From positions 1 through 64,000 of the forward strand of contig NZ_SETE01000002.1 of NCBI RefSeq assembly GCF_004152935.1: a DNA stretch of 64,000 bases, given 5' to 3'. Shown in pieces: positions 42,199-54,286 of this stretch. Every line of letters starts with the position of its first letter. The stretch's first letter is position 1. Made by a program: the position numbers and the translations under genes. Source of the stretch: Brumimicrobium glaciale (GTDB lineage Bacteria > Bacteroidota > Bacteroidia > Flavobacteriales_D > Crocinitomicaceae). The notes under the pieces were generated by a model. It searched no databases. It saw only the letters and a program-made list of their open reading frames with translations, and was not told where the DNA came from.

Positions 42199-43266
42199 AT
42201 GGCCGGCAACTCGATTGGACATACTTTTAAATTAACCACCTTTGGCGAATCTCATGGAGAAGCCATCGGTGGTATTTTAGATGGAGCTCCTTCTAATTTT
42301 AAACTAGATTTAGAAGCTGTTCAATTAGAGTTAGACAGAAGAAAACCTGGACAATCAGATATCGTTACACAACGCAAAGAATCGGATACAGTGCGATTTC
42401 TTTCAGGAATTTTTGAAGGAAAAACTACGGGCTCTCCAATTGGATTTGTGATTGAAAACGAAAATCAGAAATCGAAAGATTACAGCCACATAAAAGATGT
42501 TTACCGTCCTTCTCATGCTGATTTAACCTACGATAAAAAGTATGGACACAGAGATTATCGAGGTGGAGGGCGTTCAAGTGCACGAGAAACAGCGAGCAGA
42601 GTTGTAGCGGGTGCAATTGCTAAACAGTTTTTACAACATTTAGGAGTTACAATTAACGCTTTTGTTTCACAAGTGGGAACAATAAAGCTAGCAGGTGATT
42701 TAACGAAAATTGCTTTACCGAAACAGGAGAATGATGTGCGTTGTCCAGACAGTAAAGTCGCTCAAGAAATGATAGCCTACATCAAGGCCATTCGCAAAGA
42801 AGGCGATACCGTTGGTGGAGTTGTCTTTGCTCGAATTACTGGAGCTCCAATGGGTTTGGGTGCGCCAGTTTTCGATAAACTGCATGCCGATTTAGGAAAA
42901 GCAATGCTGTCCATCAACGCCGTAAAAGGTTTTGAATATGGCTCAGGATTTTCTGGAGTTGAAATGAAAGGAAGTCAGCACAATGATATTATTCAACCAG
43001 ACGGGACAACTTTAACGAACAACAGTGGCGGAATTCAAGGCGGAATCTCTAATGGAGAACCAATTTATTTCCGTGTTGCTTTTAAACCAGTTGCTACAAT
43101 AATGCAAGACCAAGATTCAGTAAATTCCAAAATGGAAAAAGTGAATGTAGAAGGAAAAGGTCGCCACGATCCTTGTGTTGTTCCACGCGCTGTTCCAATC
43201 GTAGAAGCCATGGCAGCGCTTACGATATTTGACCATTACTTACGCAATAAAATGACACAAATTTAG
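42199..43266 (+). CDS. aroC: chorismate synthase
   Basis: The 355-residue protein starts [20 protein letters not shown] and carries the family signatures: [50 protein letters not shown], and [17 protein letters not shown] near the end. It makes chorismate from EPSP with reduced FMN, the last step of the shikimate pathway. It lies 3 bp after the phosphohexomutase gene and 3 bp before the symporter gene. Confidence 0.96.
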   Translation: MAGNSIGHTFKLTTFGESHGEAIGGILDGAPSNFKLDLEAVQLELDRRKPGQSDIVTQRKESDTVRFLSGIFEGKTTGSPIGFVIENENQKSKDYSHIKDVYRPSHADLTYDKKYGHRDYRGGGRSSARETASRVVAGAIAKQFLQHLGVTINAFVSQVGTIKLAGDLTKIALPKQENDVRCPDSKVAQEMIAYIKAIRKEGDTVGGVVFARITGAPMGLGAPVFDKLHADLGKAMLSINAVKGFEYGSGFSGVEMKGSQHNDIIQPDGTTLTNNSGGIQGGISNGEPIYFRVAFKPVATIMQDQDSVNSKMEKVNVEGKGRHDPCVVPRAVPIVEAMAALTIFDHYLRNKMTQI

Positions 43267-43269
43267 AAT

Positions 43270-44661
43270 ATGTCGAAGGAAACTAAGGAGAAGAAGAAAA
43301 AGAAACTCGCATTGCATTGGAAAATCCTCATGGGAATGGGGTTTGGGATTTTGTTCAGTTTGCTTTTATTAAGTACTTCTTGGGGAAGTTCAATGACGAC
43401 TATTAAAGCAGGAGGAGTTGACCATCCTATTTCAAATGCAGAGCTTTTTGTTCGCAATTGGATAAAACCTTTTGGAAACATGTTTATCAATGCTTTAAAA
43501 TTGATAGCCGTTCCATTGATTTTAGGTTCACTCATTAAAGGAGTTTCCGATTTAAAAGACATTTCTAAATTGTCAAAAATGGGTATACGAACCATTTTGA
43601 CTTATCTAGCAACAACAATTATCGCTGTTTCAATAGGTTTATTGATTGTAAATATCGTTCAACCAGGAAAGACCATTACGCAAGAAACCAGAGATAATTT
43701 AATTGAGAATTACAGTGGAGAAGCTGACAAGAGAATTTCAAGCGCTGCAGAACAGAAAGAAAGCGGGCCATTAAGAGCCTTAGAAGATTTAATTCCAGAT
43801 AATATTTTTTCAGCTGCTTCTGATAACGGAAATATGCTGCAAGTAATTGTGTTTGCTATCTTTTTCGGAGTTGGATTAATCCTTATTCCGATTGATAAAT
43901 CGGGTCCAGTAAAAGCATTCTTTGATGGATTTAATGAAGTAATTCTAAAACTCATTGACCTTATAATGTTGGTTGCACCCATTGGAGTTTTCGCTTTAAT
44001 GGCTGGATTAGTTGTGGAATCACCAAGTCAAGATTTATTTGTTGCGCTGCTTTGGTATGCCATCAGTGTAGTCATCGGATTACTTTTGATGATTCTTATT
44101 TATATTCTTTTGGTTTGGGTTTTCACAAAAAGATCTCCAAAATTCTTTATCAATGGAATTTCTCCAGCACAATTATTGGCTTTTAGTACCAGTTCATCTG
44201 CTGCCACACTTCCCGTAACTATGGAAAGGGTGGAAGAGCACCTTGGCGTAAATGAAGAAGTTACCAGTTTCGTATTGCCAATTGGAGCAACGATAAATAT
44301 GGATGGAACGAGTCTGTATCAAGCCGTAGCCGCAATATTTATTGCTCAAGCATTTGGTATGGACTTAGATTTATACGCGCAGCTAGGAATTATTGTCACA
44401 GCTACATTGGCCAGTATTGGTTCAGCAGCTGTTCCTGGAGCTGGAATGGTAATGTTAGTGATTGTTTTAGCGCAAGCAGGTATTCCGGAAGCTGGATTGG
44501 CTTTAATTTTCGCAATTGATCGACCTTTGGATATGTTGAGAACAACGGTTAACGTTACAGGAGACGCAGCAGTTTCAATGCTAATTGCAAAATCTGTCGG
44601 TAAACTTGGAGATCCTAAAGTAAAAGACTGGGACGATAATTATCAGAAGGAAGCAGTATAA
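43270..44661 (+). CDS. dicarboxylate/amino acid:cation symporter (GltP family)
   Basis: The 463-residue protein has a Lys-rich cytoplasmic N-terminus, eight membrane helices and two re-entrant loops. Visible motifs are the serine-rich FSTSSSAATLPVTMERVEE (HP1), PIGATINMDGTSLYQAVAA (the NMDGT sodium/substrate motif of helix 7) and AAVPGAGMVML (HP2), then FAIDRPLDMLRTTVNVTGDA. It takes up glutamate, aspartate or C4-dicarboxylates with sodium or protons. A soluble insert (GEADKRISSAAEQKESG, about 155-170) resembles the periplasmic loop of other bacterial members. Confidence 0.92.
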   Translation: MSKETKEKKKKKLALHWKILMGMGFGILFSLLLLSTSWGSSMTTIKAGGVDHPISNAELFVRNWIKPFGNMFINALKLIAVPLILGSLIKGVSDLKDISKLSKMGIRTILTYLATTIIAVSIGLLIVNIVQPGKTITQETRDNLIENYSGEADKRISSAAEQKESGPLRALEDLIPDNIFSAASDNGNMLQVIVFAIFFGVGLILIPIDKSGPVKAFFDGFNEVILKLIDLIMLVAPIGVFALMAGLVVESPSQDLFVALLWYAISVVIGLLLMILIYILLVWVFTKRSPKFFINGISPAQLLAFSTSSSAATLPVTMERVEEHLGVNEEVTSFVLPIGATINMDGTSLYQAVAAIFIAQAFGMDLDLYAQLGIIVTATLASIGSAAVPGAGMVMLVIVLAQAGIPEAGLALIFAIDRPLDMLRTTVNVTGDAAVSMLIAKSVGKLGDPKVKDWDDNYQKEAV

Positions 44662-45036
44662 ATGTTTGCATTTAAGTTATTGGATACAGCAATTCAGGGA
44701 ACTACTTTTTTAAGCAGTTTGATATTGTTAATGGTATTTGATGCGGAAGGTTATTTCTATTGGATCAATGTATTCTTATTGTTCTGGATTGTCATTAGCA
44801 TGATTTTTAATTTAATCTATTTAAAACCAGTTCATTTACTAAGAATTATCTCCACACTGTTTTTACTTGTTTTGTCCATTATTTTTGTGGCTTCCTATTT
44901 TACAGGAACAACAATTCCTCGCTTGAATTTCTATTTCAAACCTTTTTCTATCATTATCATAGTTTTCTACTTTTTCACCTCAATGTTTGAAATGATTAAA
45001 TTGAAAAGTAGAGGAGAGGTGGACTTAGATTTTTAA
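44662..45036 (+). CDS. unknown small four-helix membrane protein
   Basis: The 124-residue protein consists almost entirely of four hydrophobic helices (about 13-26, 31-52, 59-80, 90-108) with a short acidic tail (SRGEVDLDF). Its ATG follows the symporter stop codon directly with no spacer, so it is translated with it. I do not recognise a family. A role in assembly or regulation of the symporter is possible only from context. Confidence 0.55.
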   Translation: MFAFKLLDTAIQGTTFLSSLILLMVFDAEGYFYWINVFLLFWIVISMIFNLIYLKPVHLLRIISTLFLLVLSIIFVASYFTGTTIPRLNFYFKPFSIIIIVFYFFTSMFEMIKLKSRGEVDLDF

Positions 45037-45063
45037 TATTCTATTATTTCGTATAGATTTTTA

Positions 45064-45232
45064 GTGTTACCACGAGATAAAATCTCGCGGTAACACTTTA
45101 TATAAGGTCGGTAGTCAAAAGAGAGGGTTAAAAAATAATGACGCCGCGGCGTCATTATTTTTTAACCCTCTCTTTTGAAAACACATATTCCCAAAAAAAA
45201 AGTTACCGCGAGATTTTATCTCGTGGTCATCT
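45064..45232. repeat. nested inverted structure with a 64-bp perfect palindrome
   Basis: The centre, 45115-45178, is a perfect palindrome of two 32-bp arms with no spacer (centre CCG|CGG at 45146/45147, ends TCAAAAGAG and CTCTTTTGA). On each side lies a hairpin of the form GTTACC.CGAGAT...ATCTCG.GGTAAC (45064-45098 and 45201-45229). The right hairpin is the reverse complement of the left with one mismatch, so the whole block is an inverted repeat. It separates the symporter operon from gyrB. Confidence 0.85.
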
Positions 45233-47659
<2,427 letters not shown>

Positions 47660-47676
47660 TAGGTTTTGAATGATAT

Positions 47677-47711
47677 AAAAAAAGCCCAGTCAACTTTGAC
47701 TGGGCTTTTTT
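47677..47711. terminator. bidirectional terminator between gyrB and the cvfB-like gene
   Basis: AAAGCCCAGTCAA and TTGACTGGGCTTT form a long stem with a 2-base loop (CT), with A-run and T-run on the two sides. It serves both convergent genes. Confidence 0.9.
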
Positions 47712-47777
47712 GTTGGATAATGTTTTTGAAAGAAGATTTTCAAAGTTGCAATTTAATGCATCTCTATCCAATCTAGT

Positions 47778-48608
47778 TTAAACCAATTCAATTGTTGAAT
47801 CGGTCATATTTATTTTTTTGTTTTTGTATAAATTCCCAACTGCCTTTTTGAATGATTTTTTACTCATTCCTAATTCTGTTCTTATTAAATCAGGGCTTGA
47901 TTTGTCAGTAACTGTGCTCACGCCATTGTTATCTCTCAAATAAGAGAGCAATTGTTCAGAGAACTCATCAAATTTCTCAAGTCCGATTGGAACAAGTGAA
48001 ATATCAATTTTACCATCTTCACGAATAAACTCAACAAAACCTTTTGTGCGTTCTCCATTTCTTAATGGACGAACTAAGCGATCTTTGAAAATTAGTCCGC
48101 TATATATTTCGTTAACGATTACTTTTCTTCCTAAATCTGAAATTTCAGCCACAAATAAATCTACTTCATCACCTTGTTCTAAATCTGTAACTTCGTCTTC
48201 AAGGTAACGGTTGATTCTTGCAGAACCAACTAAACGATTGGTTTGATCATCACGGTAAAGACGGATTAAGTAAACTCCATCCTCAACCATTTTGGCAGTT
48301 TGTTCTTTAAAAGGAACCAATAAGTCTTTTTCTAAACCCCAATCAAGGAATGCTCCGAAATTACTTACAGCTTTTACTTTTAAGAAAGCAAAATCATTGA
48401 GTAAAATCTTTGGAGTTTCAGTTGTAGCAACCGGACGATCTTCTGAGTCATTATAAATATAGACATTGATGGTTTGATTTTCCTCCATGTCATCAGTAAG
48501 GTATTTGTTGGGTAACAAAACCTCGAAACCTTCATCATCCTCTAAAAATGCTCCAACGCTTGTGAAACGATCAATTCTTAAGTCTGCGTATTCTCCAATA
48601 TAAACCAT
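47778..48608 (-). CDS. S1-domain RNA-binding protein (CvfB family)
   Basis: From the second Met the protein has 276 residues (MVYIGEYADLRIDRFTSVGA). It has three tandem S1-like/OB modules (about 1-60, 65-130, 140-215; note VSNFGAFLDWGLEKDLLVPF) and a C-terminal winged helix (LIRTELGMSKKSFKKAVGNLYK). This is the CvfB arrangement. CvfB proteins bind RNA and affect virulence and translation genes in Gram-positives; their role in Bacteroidota is not known. It stands alone. An ATG two codons upstream is also possible. Confidence 0.85.
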   Translation of the reverse strand: MVYIGEYADLRIDRFTSVGAFLEDDEGFEVLLPNKYLTDDMEENQTINVYIYNDSEDRPVATTETPKILLNDFAFLKVKAVSNFGAFLDWGLEKDLLVPFKEQTAKMVEDGVYLIRLYRDDQTNRLVGSARINRYLEDEVTDLEQGDEVDLFVAEISDLGRKVIVNEIYSGLIFKDRLVRPLRNGERTKGFVEFIREDGKIDISLVPIGLEKFDEFSEQLLSYLRDNNGVSTVTDKSSPDLIRTELGMSKKSFKKAVGNLYKNKKINMTDSTIELV

Positions 48609-48645
48609 AATCAATTTTTGCTATTGCAAAGTTAATCTAACTTTT

Positions 48646-49455
48646 TTAGTAATACAGTTTTGAGAGTAACTTAGCATTGACAATTAAACAGGGGAAATTT
48701 CCTTCGTTGGTAATTAAATTTTGAGTGTATTTTTCAAACTGTGAGAAAAGACTTGCAGAATGGTGGGAGACAGCAATCATATCACAATGATTTGCTTTGG
48801 CATATTCAATAACTACGGTATGAAAAGCTTTTTTATCTTTTAATATATGTACTTCTGCATCAATACCTTTTTCTTCAAATTGATTTTTTACTAAAGATAT
48901 ACGCACCTTTAATTGCTGAGATAATCTTTGATCAGACTGATGTTCTGCAATAACATGGATTTTACTGTCAAAAGTTTTAGCTATTTCACCGGCAAAATGA
49001 ATGATTTGCAAACTTTCTTTAGAAGTCGAAATAGGAACTACAATATTGTCGAGTGTTTTTCTTTCAACACCATCTTGAACAACCAAGAAAGGAACAGAAG
49101 AATTACTGACAACTTTCATTGCATAAGATCCAAATAGTTTTTGCATTCCTTTTGCTCCATGCGTTCCCATTATTATTAATCGAGCATCGTTTTCTTTGGC
49201 AATTTCAGAAATATCCTCAAAAATACTTCCCTCAACGACCTTAGATTCAATTGAAATTCCGTCTGGAGGCAATTGTAAATCTGATATGATGGTTTTTAAT
49301 TTTTTATATGCTGACTCCTCATCGCTCTTATTGCTTACTATGTGCATTAGCATGATTGAAGTTCTTCTGGGTTGTGCCAAAAATATAGCATATTTCAATG
49401 CATCGTCTCCAACGCTTGTAAAATCATGCGGTACAATATATAAATTAGCGCTCAT
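48646..49455 (-). CDS. tandem universal stress protein
   Basis: From the internal ATG (MSANLYIVPHDFTSVGDDAL) the protein has 269 residues and two Usp domains (about 1-140 and 145-269). The first keeps the ATP-binding motif IMGTHGAKGMQKLFGS; the second (AVSHHSASLFSQFEKYTQ) has lost the glycines and probably does not bind ATP. It is a cytoplasmic stress or energy-state protein. An ATG 24 bp upstream would add a hydrophobic MITQIFSL that does not fit the family. Confidence 0.85.
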   Translation of the reverse strand: MSANLYIVPHDFTSVGDDALKYAIFLAQPRRTSIMLMHIVSNKSDEESAYKKLKTIISDLQLPPDGISIESKVVEGSIFEDISEIAKENDARLIIMGTHGAKGMQKLFGSYAMKVVSNSSVPFLVVQDGVERKTLDNIVVPISTSKESLQIIHFAGEIAKTFDSKIHVIAEHQSDQRLSQQLKVRISLVKNQFEEKGIDAEVHILKDKKAFHTVVIEYAKANHCDMIAVSHHSASLFSQFEKYTQNLITNEGNFPCLIVNAKLLSKLYY

Positions 49456-49656
49456 AAGTGAAAAAATTTGTGTAATCAAATATAAGAATAAAATGATATA
49501 ATAAGTTGAAAATATATTTACATATTAATTGATAGATAATCAGTAGGTTAGGAGTGGTTGTTAAATTAACTTAAAAATTTAAACATTTTAAGGCAACCTC
49601 TATAAAACAATGGGCGTCTATGTTGCAGGTATTAACACTACTACTAATGAAAGCTT

Positions 49657-49690
49657 AAAAATAAGTCCAAGAAATTGGGCTTATTTTTTT
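49657..49690 (-). terminator. terminator at the end of the methyltransferase gene
   Basis: AAAAATAAGTCCAA (49657-49670) and TTGGGCTTATTTTT (49675-49688), with one wobble and a GAAA loop, overlap the stop codon at 49681. On the minus strand a T-run follows. Confidence 0.75.
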
Positions 49691-50247
49691 TTGCATGTAT
49701 ATACAAAAGCAGGAGGTAAGTTATTTGCTGTGAATTGTATAGATATCGAATTAAATATTTTAACCAACAATTTTCTAGCGTTTAAAGAGTATTGAAATTG
49801 AATATATTGACCTTCTGGTTTCAATGCAATTTCTGCTGATTTTAAAATACGCATTGTTAATTTCTGATCAAAATTCGTAAGCGGTAATGAGGAAATAATA
49901 ACATCTGCAAAATCTTTACCATCAGCCTTTAAATATTTTCTAACATCAGCAGCACTGTCATTGATTATTTGGATCCTATCGTCGTCTTCATATTCTTTTT
50001 GAAGTTTAACAAAAAACGGTTCGTGTAATTCAAAAACATAAAGACTTGCATTAGGATTCATTTCTTCAATGATACGACGCGTAAAAACTCCTGTTCCTGG
50101 ACCAAATTCCACAATTACATTTGATTCTTTAAAGTCAACATTCTTCAGCATTTTATTTGCCAAAGACTTTGAACTAGGACGAATTGCTCCTACTGTTTTA
50201 CGTTCTTTAAAGAATTCTTTTAGAAAATTGTTTTTTTTCTTATCCAA
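49681..50247 (-). CDS. PmtA-like SAM-dependent methyltransferase
   Basis: The 188-residue protein starts FLKEFFKERKTVGAIRPSSKSLANKM, the entry typical of the phospholipid N-methyltransferase (PmtA) and rRNA-dimethylase-like group. AdoMet motif I is IVEFGPGTGVFTRRI (about 46-60), motif II YVFELHEPF, and motif IV VIISSLPLTNFDQ. It ends NLPPAFVYTCKKK, the NxPPA element of these proteins. Methylation of phosphatidylethanolamine head groups is the family precedent. Start is 6 bp after the preceding pyrC-like stop. Confidence 0.75.
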   Translation of the reverse strand: MDKKKNNFLKEFFKERKTVGAIRPSSKSLANKMLKNVDFKESNVIVEFGPGTGVFTRRIIEEMNPNASLYVFELHEPFFVKLQKEYEDDDRIQIINDSAADVRKYLKADGKDFADVIISSLPLTNFDQKLTMRILKSAEIALKPEGQYIQFQYSLNARKLLVKIFNSISIQFTANNLPPAFVYTCKKK

Positions 50248-50252
50248 GGTGT

Positions 50253-51515
50253 CTAATTATTTAAAGTAAGTGTGTTGTTTTTGATGATTCCGATTGCTCT
50301 TCCTTTAAGCTTTTGACCAAAGAAAGGTGAGTTTTCGCTTTTTGACAAATTTGTATCCTTATCTAGTTTCCATTCTATCGTAGGATCAAAAATAGTTAAG
50401 TCTGCTGCATTGTTTTCATTTATGCTAGTATCTTGACTAAAAGAAGCGATTTTTCTTGGTTGAACAGAGATTTTATCAATAAAATCAATTTGATCATTCA
50501 AGTTTTTTTCTACTAAAGAAGCGTAAAAACTTTGTAAAGTAATGCTGCCAAATTTAGCATTATCAAATTCAATGTCTTTTTCTTCTATCGTTTTAGGTTG
50601 GTGATTTGAAACAATACAATCAATCGTTCCATCTTTTATACCTTTCCAAAGTGCTAATCTATCTTCTTCTCTTCTATAAGGAGGGAAGACTTTATGATTT
50701 GTATCGTAATTTAAAGTGTCTAATTCATTGAAAAGTAATTGGTGCACGTGAACATCACAAGTTACTTTTGCGTCTTTTGCTTTCGCTTCACGAATTAAAT
50801 TTACAGAAGCAGCAGAAGAAATTCCAGAAAAATGTAATTCACCGTCTGTATATTCCAATAAACTTAAATCTCGTTGAACTTGAATTTGTTCGCCAATTGC
50901 AGGAATAGCTTTTAATCCTGTTTTCAGAGAAGCTGTTCCTTCATTAACTTGTCCACCAGCACTTATGGATTCATTTTGAGGGAAAGAAATAATTTTACCT
51001 CCAAAATTCTTGACATATAGTAAGGCCCTGAATAAAATCCCAGCAGAAATGAAGTGTGTATTATCAGTAAATAAGCGAACTCCCACTTTGTACATATCGT
51101 ACATTTCAGAAAGACTTTCTCCTTTTGCCGCTTTTGTAATTGCGCCCATTGGATAAAGATCCGTAATGTGATTTGAACTTTCTGCTTTTAGGTAATTTAC
51201 TTGACCTTTGCTATCAATAACAGGAGAAGTGGTTGGAACCACGAAAACATGACCAAATCCGCCATCTGTAGCTGCTGCTAAACCAGTTTGAACATCTTCA
51301 TTGTATTCGAAACCAGGGTCACAGAAGTCGGCTTTTAAATCCACCCAGCTTTGAGAAACATAAAGTTCCTTGCTGGATATTTCTTTAGCAGCTTCCTCAG
51401 ATATAGAGTCTGCTATTTTCGAAATCTTACCCTCTACAATAAGGATATCCTTTCGCTGATTGAAATGAGCAGAAGCACGGTCTAAAATAGTTGCTTGTTT
51501 GAGTAAAATCTTCAT
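50253..51515 (-). CDS. dihydroorotase homologue lacking metal ligands
   Basis: The 420-residue amidohydrolase-fold protein aligns along its length with multifunctional-complex-type dihydroorotases. Catalytic features are lost: the HxH of the DxHxH motif reads DLKADF (59-64), the HCE region reads FPQNE, and the SDHAPH loop with the catalytic Asp reads SNHQPK. It is therefore probably not an active dihydroorotase, but a counterpart of the inactive PyrC' partner that scaffolds aspartate transcarbamoylase in other bacteria. An active PyrC should be encoded elsewhere. It starts 1 bp after the BatA-type gene ends. Confidence 0.85.
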   Translation of the reverse strand: MKILLKQATILDRASAHFNQRKDILIVEGKISKIADSISEEAAKEISSKELYVSQSWVDLKADFCDPGFEYNEDVQTGLAAATDGGFGHVFVVPTTSPVIDSKGQVNYLKAESSNHITDLYPMGAITKAAKGESLSEMYDMYKVGVRLFTDNTHFISAGILFRALLYVKNFGGKIISFPQNESISAGGQVNEGTASLKTGLKAIPAIGEQIQVQRDLSLLEYTDGELHFSGISSAASVNLIREAKAKDAKVTCDVHVHQLLFNELDTLNYDTNHKVFPPYRREEDRLALWKGIKDGTIDCIVSNHQPKTIEEKDIEFDNAKFGSITLQSFYASLVEKNLNDQIDFIDKISVQPRKIASFSQDTSINENNAADLTIFDPTIEWKLDKDTNLSKSENSPFFGQKLKGRAIGIIKNNTLTLNN

Positions 51516-51516
51516 T

Positions 51517-53556
51517 TTATACTTTCCAAAAGATGAGTATTAACATTTCTAAAAGAAAAAACGTTAATGCCAAAATTAAGAGAATTCTCCAAAATTCATT
51601 CGGTTTTTTCAGTGTTAATTGTTGAATATCCGAGAGTGTTGAAATTCCCTCTGTGTTGAGCTTTGTAACATTTAAATTCTTAAAATAGCTTGTTATTTCA
51701 TTTTCAGAGGCATAATCCATATCAGATTCAAAACGATTGTAATTTAAAGCCAATTTCCCAATCTCATTTCCGCTATTTAAAACACTGTAAACACCATCAT
51801 TTATTGATTGATTATCGATAGAATTACGTACAGAAACAGAGGTGAAGCCCCCATTTTTACTCATTTCAGGTATAAATTCGTATTCATCCTGCTTTAAAAT
51901 AAGTGCACTTTCGTTTTGACCAGCCATGCGAATTCTATATTCATCAGACGAGCCAATCGTTAGAGATAAAGGCAATTGACCTTGACTTTTTTCTCCAACT
52001 CTTAATACTAAAGAAGAGAATAAAGCCGATTTCCCAAAGTTGTTAAATTCAGGATTGATAGGAGAGTAGAGCGCATAAACGTTTTTTCCTTTGGCTTGTT
52101 CAACCAATAAAGGCATTCCGTTCTCATATTGAATCAAAAGATTGTAATTGGCGTTCGTATAGGTTGAAGAGGAGATGTACCTTTTTAAAGGTGGCATTCT
52201 GATATTGTCGACATTCCCATCAAACATTCCGCTAAAGAAATCTAGATCAGATGATATTTTACCAATTCTAATTTCCTGTTCAGCAGCTTCTCTAAATAGT
52301 GGAAGTTGAAATGAACTCAGTAAGTTGTTGTAAGATTTACTGTCAAAATCTGCAGATGGAATAATTAAAACATGAATTCCATTTCCAGCCAATTGATTTA
52401 ACTGTGTTTGAATTCCAGAGCTAATTGTATTTAAACCATTGAGCACAATCAAATCAGCCTCATTTAAGGAATTGCTTTTCAATTGTGCTACTGAAGTTTG
52501 TTCTACAGTATAAAAATCATCCGTCGCATATACCATTCCTGGGAAAGGTGTACTTTTTTCATCGTTAATGATTAATACATTGATTGATTCTTCTACATTA
52601 TAATTAAAGTGGAAACGGTTATCAAAGAATAGGTTTTCATCAATTACTTCAATTATTCCTTCTTTAATTCCATTTGACTTATCGGTATAATTCATTGCGA
52701 CAACCGTACTATTATTCGCTTCTAAATCCGTTAATGTTTGACGTTTATTTCCACCTACATTCAAATTTAATTCAACGTTGGTCAATTTTTCATCTCCTGT
52801 ATTTTGAACACGAATATTTAGCGTATTGTTACTGTTTACACGCTGAAAAGGCTGTTCAAACCAAATAGAATCGATGTATAAGTTACGATTGATCTGTGGA
52901 GCAAGCTGCAAGAATGAATAATTTGCACTGGTATCAATGGCTGCTTTGGATTCTTTTATATTGCGTTGTTGAAAATCTGAAATCACATAATAATGCAAGT
53001 TTCCATCATAAGCGATAGAGTTCAAATACTCCTTCATACTTTCCAAAGGATTGGTGATAGAGCGAGAAATAGGCGAGAGGTTAACATATTCTAATTTGTC
53101 TTCCAATTCTGAACGTGTGATAATTCGATGTTCTGTTCCATCCAATGCATTCGTCACCAATAAATAACGCTGCCCTTTTGGGTAAGCATCTGCAATTTGT
53201 TGTACAGTTGTTTTCGCTTGATTCAATAAATTCCCATTACTTCCTTTAGCCGACATCGAAAAAGAGTTGTCTAAATATATAGGAATAAGATTTTCGTAAG
53301 ACTTTGTTTGATTTGAAGTTGGAATATAAGGTTGTGCAAAAGCGAATATCAAGGCTGCAAAAGCCAACATTCTACAAGCTAGAATAAGGTAATGCCTTAG
53401 GTTCTTCGTTGCATTGGTTTCTTTCTCAACCTTTTTTATGAATTGCAGACTTGAGAAATAAAGCTTTTTGTATCGTCTAAAATTAAACAGATGTATGATA
53501 ATCGGAATGATTAGCAACAACAGTAAATAAAGGATATTTGGGTACACAAAATTCAT
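51517..53556 (-). CDS. BatA-type membrane protein with vWA-like domain
   Basis: The 679-residue protein begins with the BatA N-terminal module (FVYPNILYLLLLLIIPIIIHLFNFRRYKKLYFSS, two helices at about 5-23 and 57-77). A vWA-like region follows (IPIYLDNSFSMSAKG, a MIDAS-type DxSxS, about 92-250). Then come a CARDB/beta-sandwich stretch (about 225-310), an uncharacterised region with a glutamine-amidotransferase-like part, and a last membrane helix (about 660-677). Such proteins are common in Bacteroidota beside MoxR/Bat genes, but their role is unknown. No MoxR gene is near. Confidence 0.78.
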   Translation of the reverse strand: MNFVYPNILYLLLLLIIPIIIHLFNFRRYKKLYFSSLQFIKKVEKETNATKNLRHYLILACRMLAFAALIFAFAQPYIPTSNQTKSYENLIPIYLDNSFSMSAKGSNGNLLNQAKTTVQQIADAYPKGQRYLLVTNALDGTEHRIITRSELEDKLEYVNLSPISRSITNPLESMKEYLNSIAYDGNLHYYVISDFQQRNIKESKAAIDTSANYSFLQLAPQINRNLYIDSIWFEQPFQRVNSNNTLNIRVQNTGDEKLTNVELNLNVGGNKRQTLTDLEANNSTVVAMNYTDKSNGIKEGIIEVIDENLFFDNRFHFNYNVEESINVLIINDEKSTPFPGMVYATDDFYTVEQTSVAQLKSNSLNEADLIVLNGLNTISSGIQTQLNQLAGNGIHVLIIPSADFDSKSYNNLLSSFQLPLFREAAEQEIRIGKISSDLDFFSGMFDGNVDNIRMPPLKRYISSSTYTNANYNLLIQYENGMPLLVEQAKGKNVYALYSPINPEFNNFGKSALFSSLVLRVGEKSQGQLPLSLTIGSSDEYRIRMAGQNESALILKQDEYEFIPEMSKNGGFTSVSVRNSIDNQSINDGVYSVLNSGNEIGKLALNYNRFESDMDYASENEITSYFKNLNVTKLNTEGISTLSDIQQLTLKKPNEFWRILLILALTFFLLEMLILIFWKV

Positions 53557-53773
53557 CCTTTCAAAATTAATAGAATTCAGTCGTTTGGGGTAGGTTTAGG
53601 AGGATTTATTTTTTTTAAAGTTAGGAGAGATGGAATCATATACTTATATAATTCGTTAAGTTTGAATAAGAAATGATTTTTTTCGTGAATAAATAGCTAG
53701 ATTTGTATTGTAAATCATACAGTTAATTTATTAAATCTAAATTAATTAGCAGTTATTTTTAACTCTTAGAAAA

Positions 53774-54286
53774 ATGAATACAACAACAAAAAACATCGAA
53801 ATTGAAAACAATAATAGCATAATTGCTTTTTTAGCAGAGCAATACGGTGAAAAAGTTAGAGATTTACTTGGTGAAATACAAAACAGCGTTGTTACTTTAG
53901 ATTACAAGGGAGAAAAAGATGAAATAGCAAAAGAGATTGAACAAATTCACAATCATCCAATTGAGTCAAATTATAAAATGGCATCTATTTCTAAAATGTA
54001 TTTAGGGAATCTAATCCATAGAAAAATGATTGAAGAGATTTTCTCCAAAAGGAAAAAAGAGATAGAACTTTTATTTTTATCAAAGAATAATCTTAATTAC
54101 TATGTGTTAAAACTCAAGAATAACACTTTTGAGAATAGAGATTCTTTTAGAAATGAAGTTCATGAAAAATTTAGTATCAAGCCGTATAGCAATATTTTAG
54201 AGGTTAGCATTGATTTTCTTCCTGAAGAAATTACAAAAGAAGATGTTATTTCTGATGATGTTATTGAAATCATAAATCAAATTTAA
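53774..54286 (+). CDS. unknown protein, first gene of a two-gene unit
   Basis: I do not recognise this 170-residue protein. It is acidic to neutral with no signal or membrane segment. The N-terminal half is helical (FLAEQYGEKVRDLLGEIQNS and IAKEIEQIHNHPIESNYKMA), and the C-terminal half looks like alternating strands and helices (LFLSKNNLNYYVLKLKNN and ILEVSIDFLPEEITKED). Its stop codon overlaps the next start (TAATG), so the two proteins are made together. The context of a small helical partner before a HEPN-like protein is compatible with an antitoxin, but that is only a guess. Confidence 0.55.
   Translation: MNTTTKNIEIENNNSIIAFLAEQYGEKVRDLLGEIQNSVVTLDYKGEKDEIAKEIEQIHNHPIESNYKMASISKMYLGNLIHRKMIEEIFSKRKKEIELLFLSKNNLNYYVLKLKNNTFENRDSFRNEVHEKFSIKPYSNILEVSIDFLPEEITKEDVISDDVIEIINQI

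Noticed and set aside
49610-49795. 61-codon plus-strand frame
   Set aside because: It overlaps the terminator and the 3' end of the methyltransferase gene on the other strand and has no family features.
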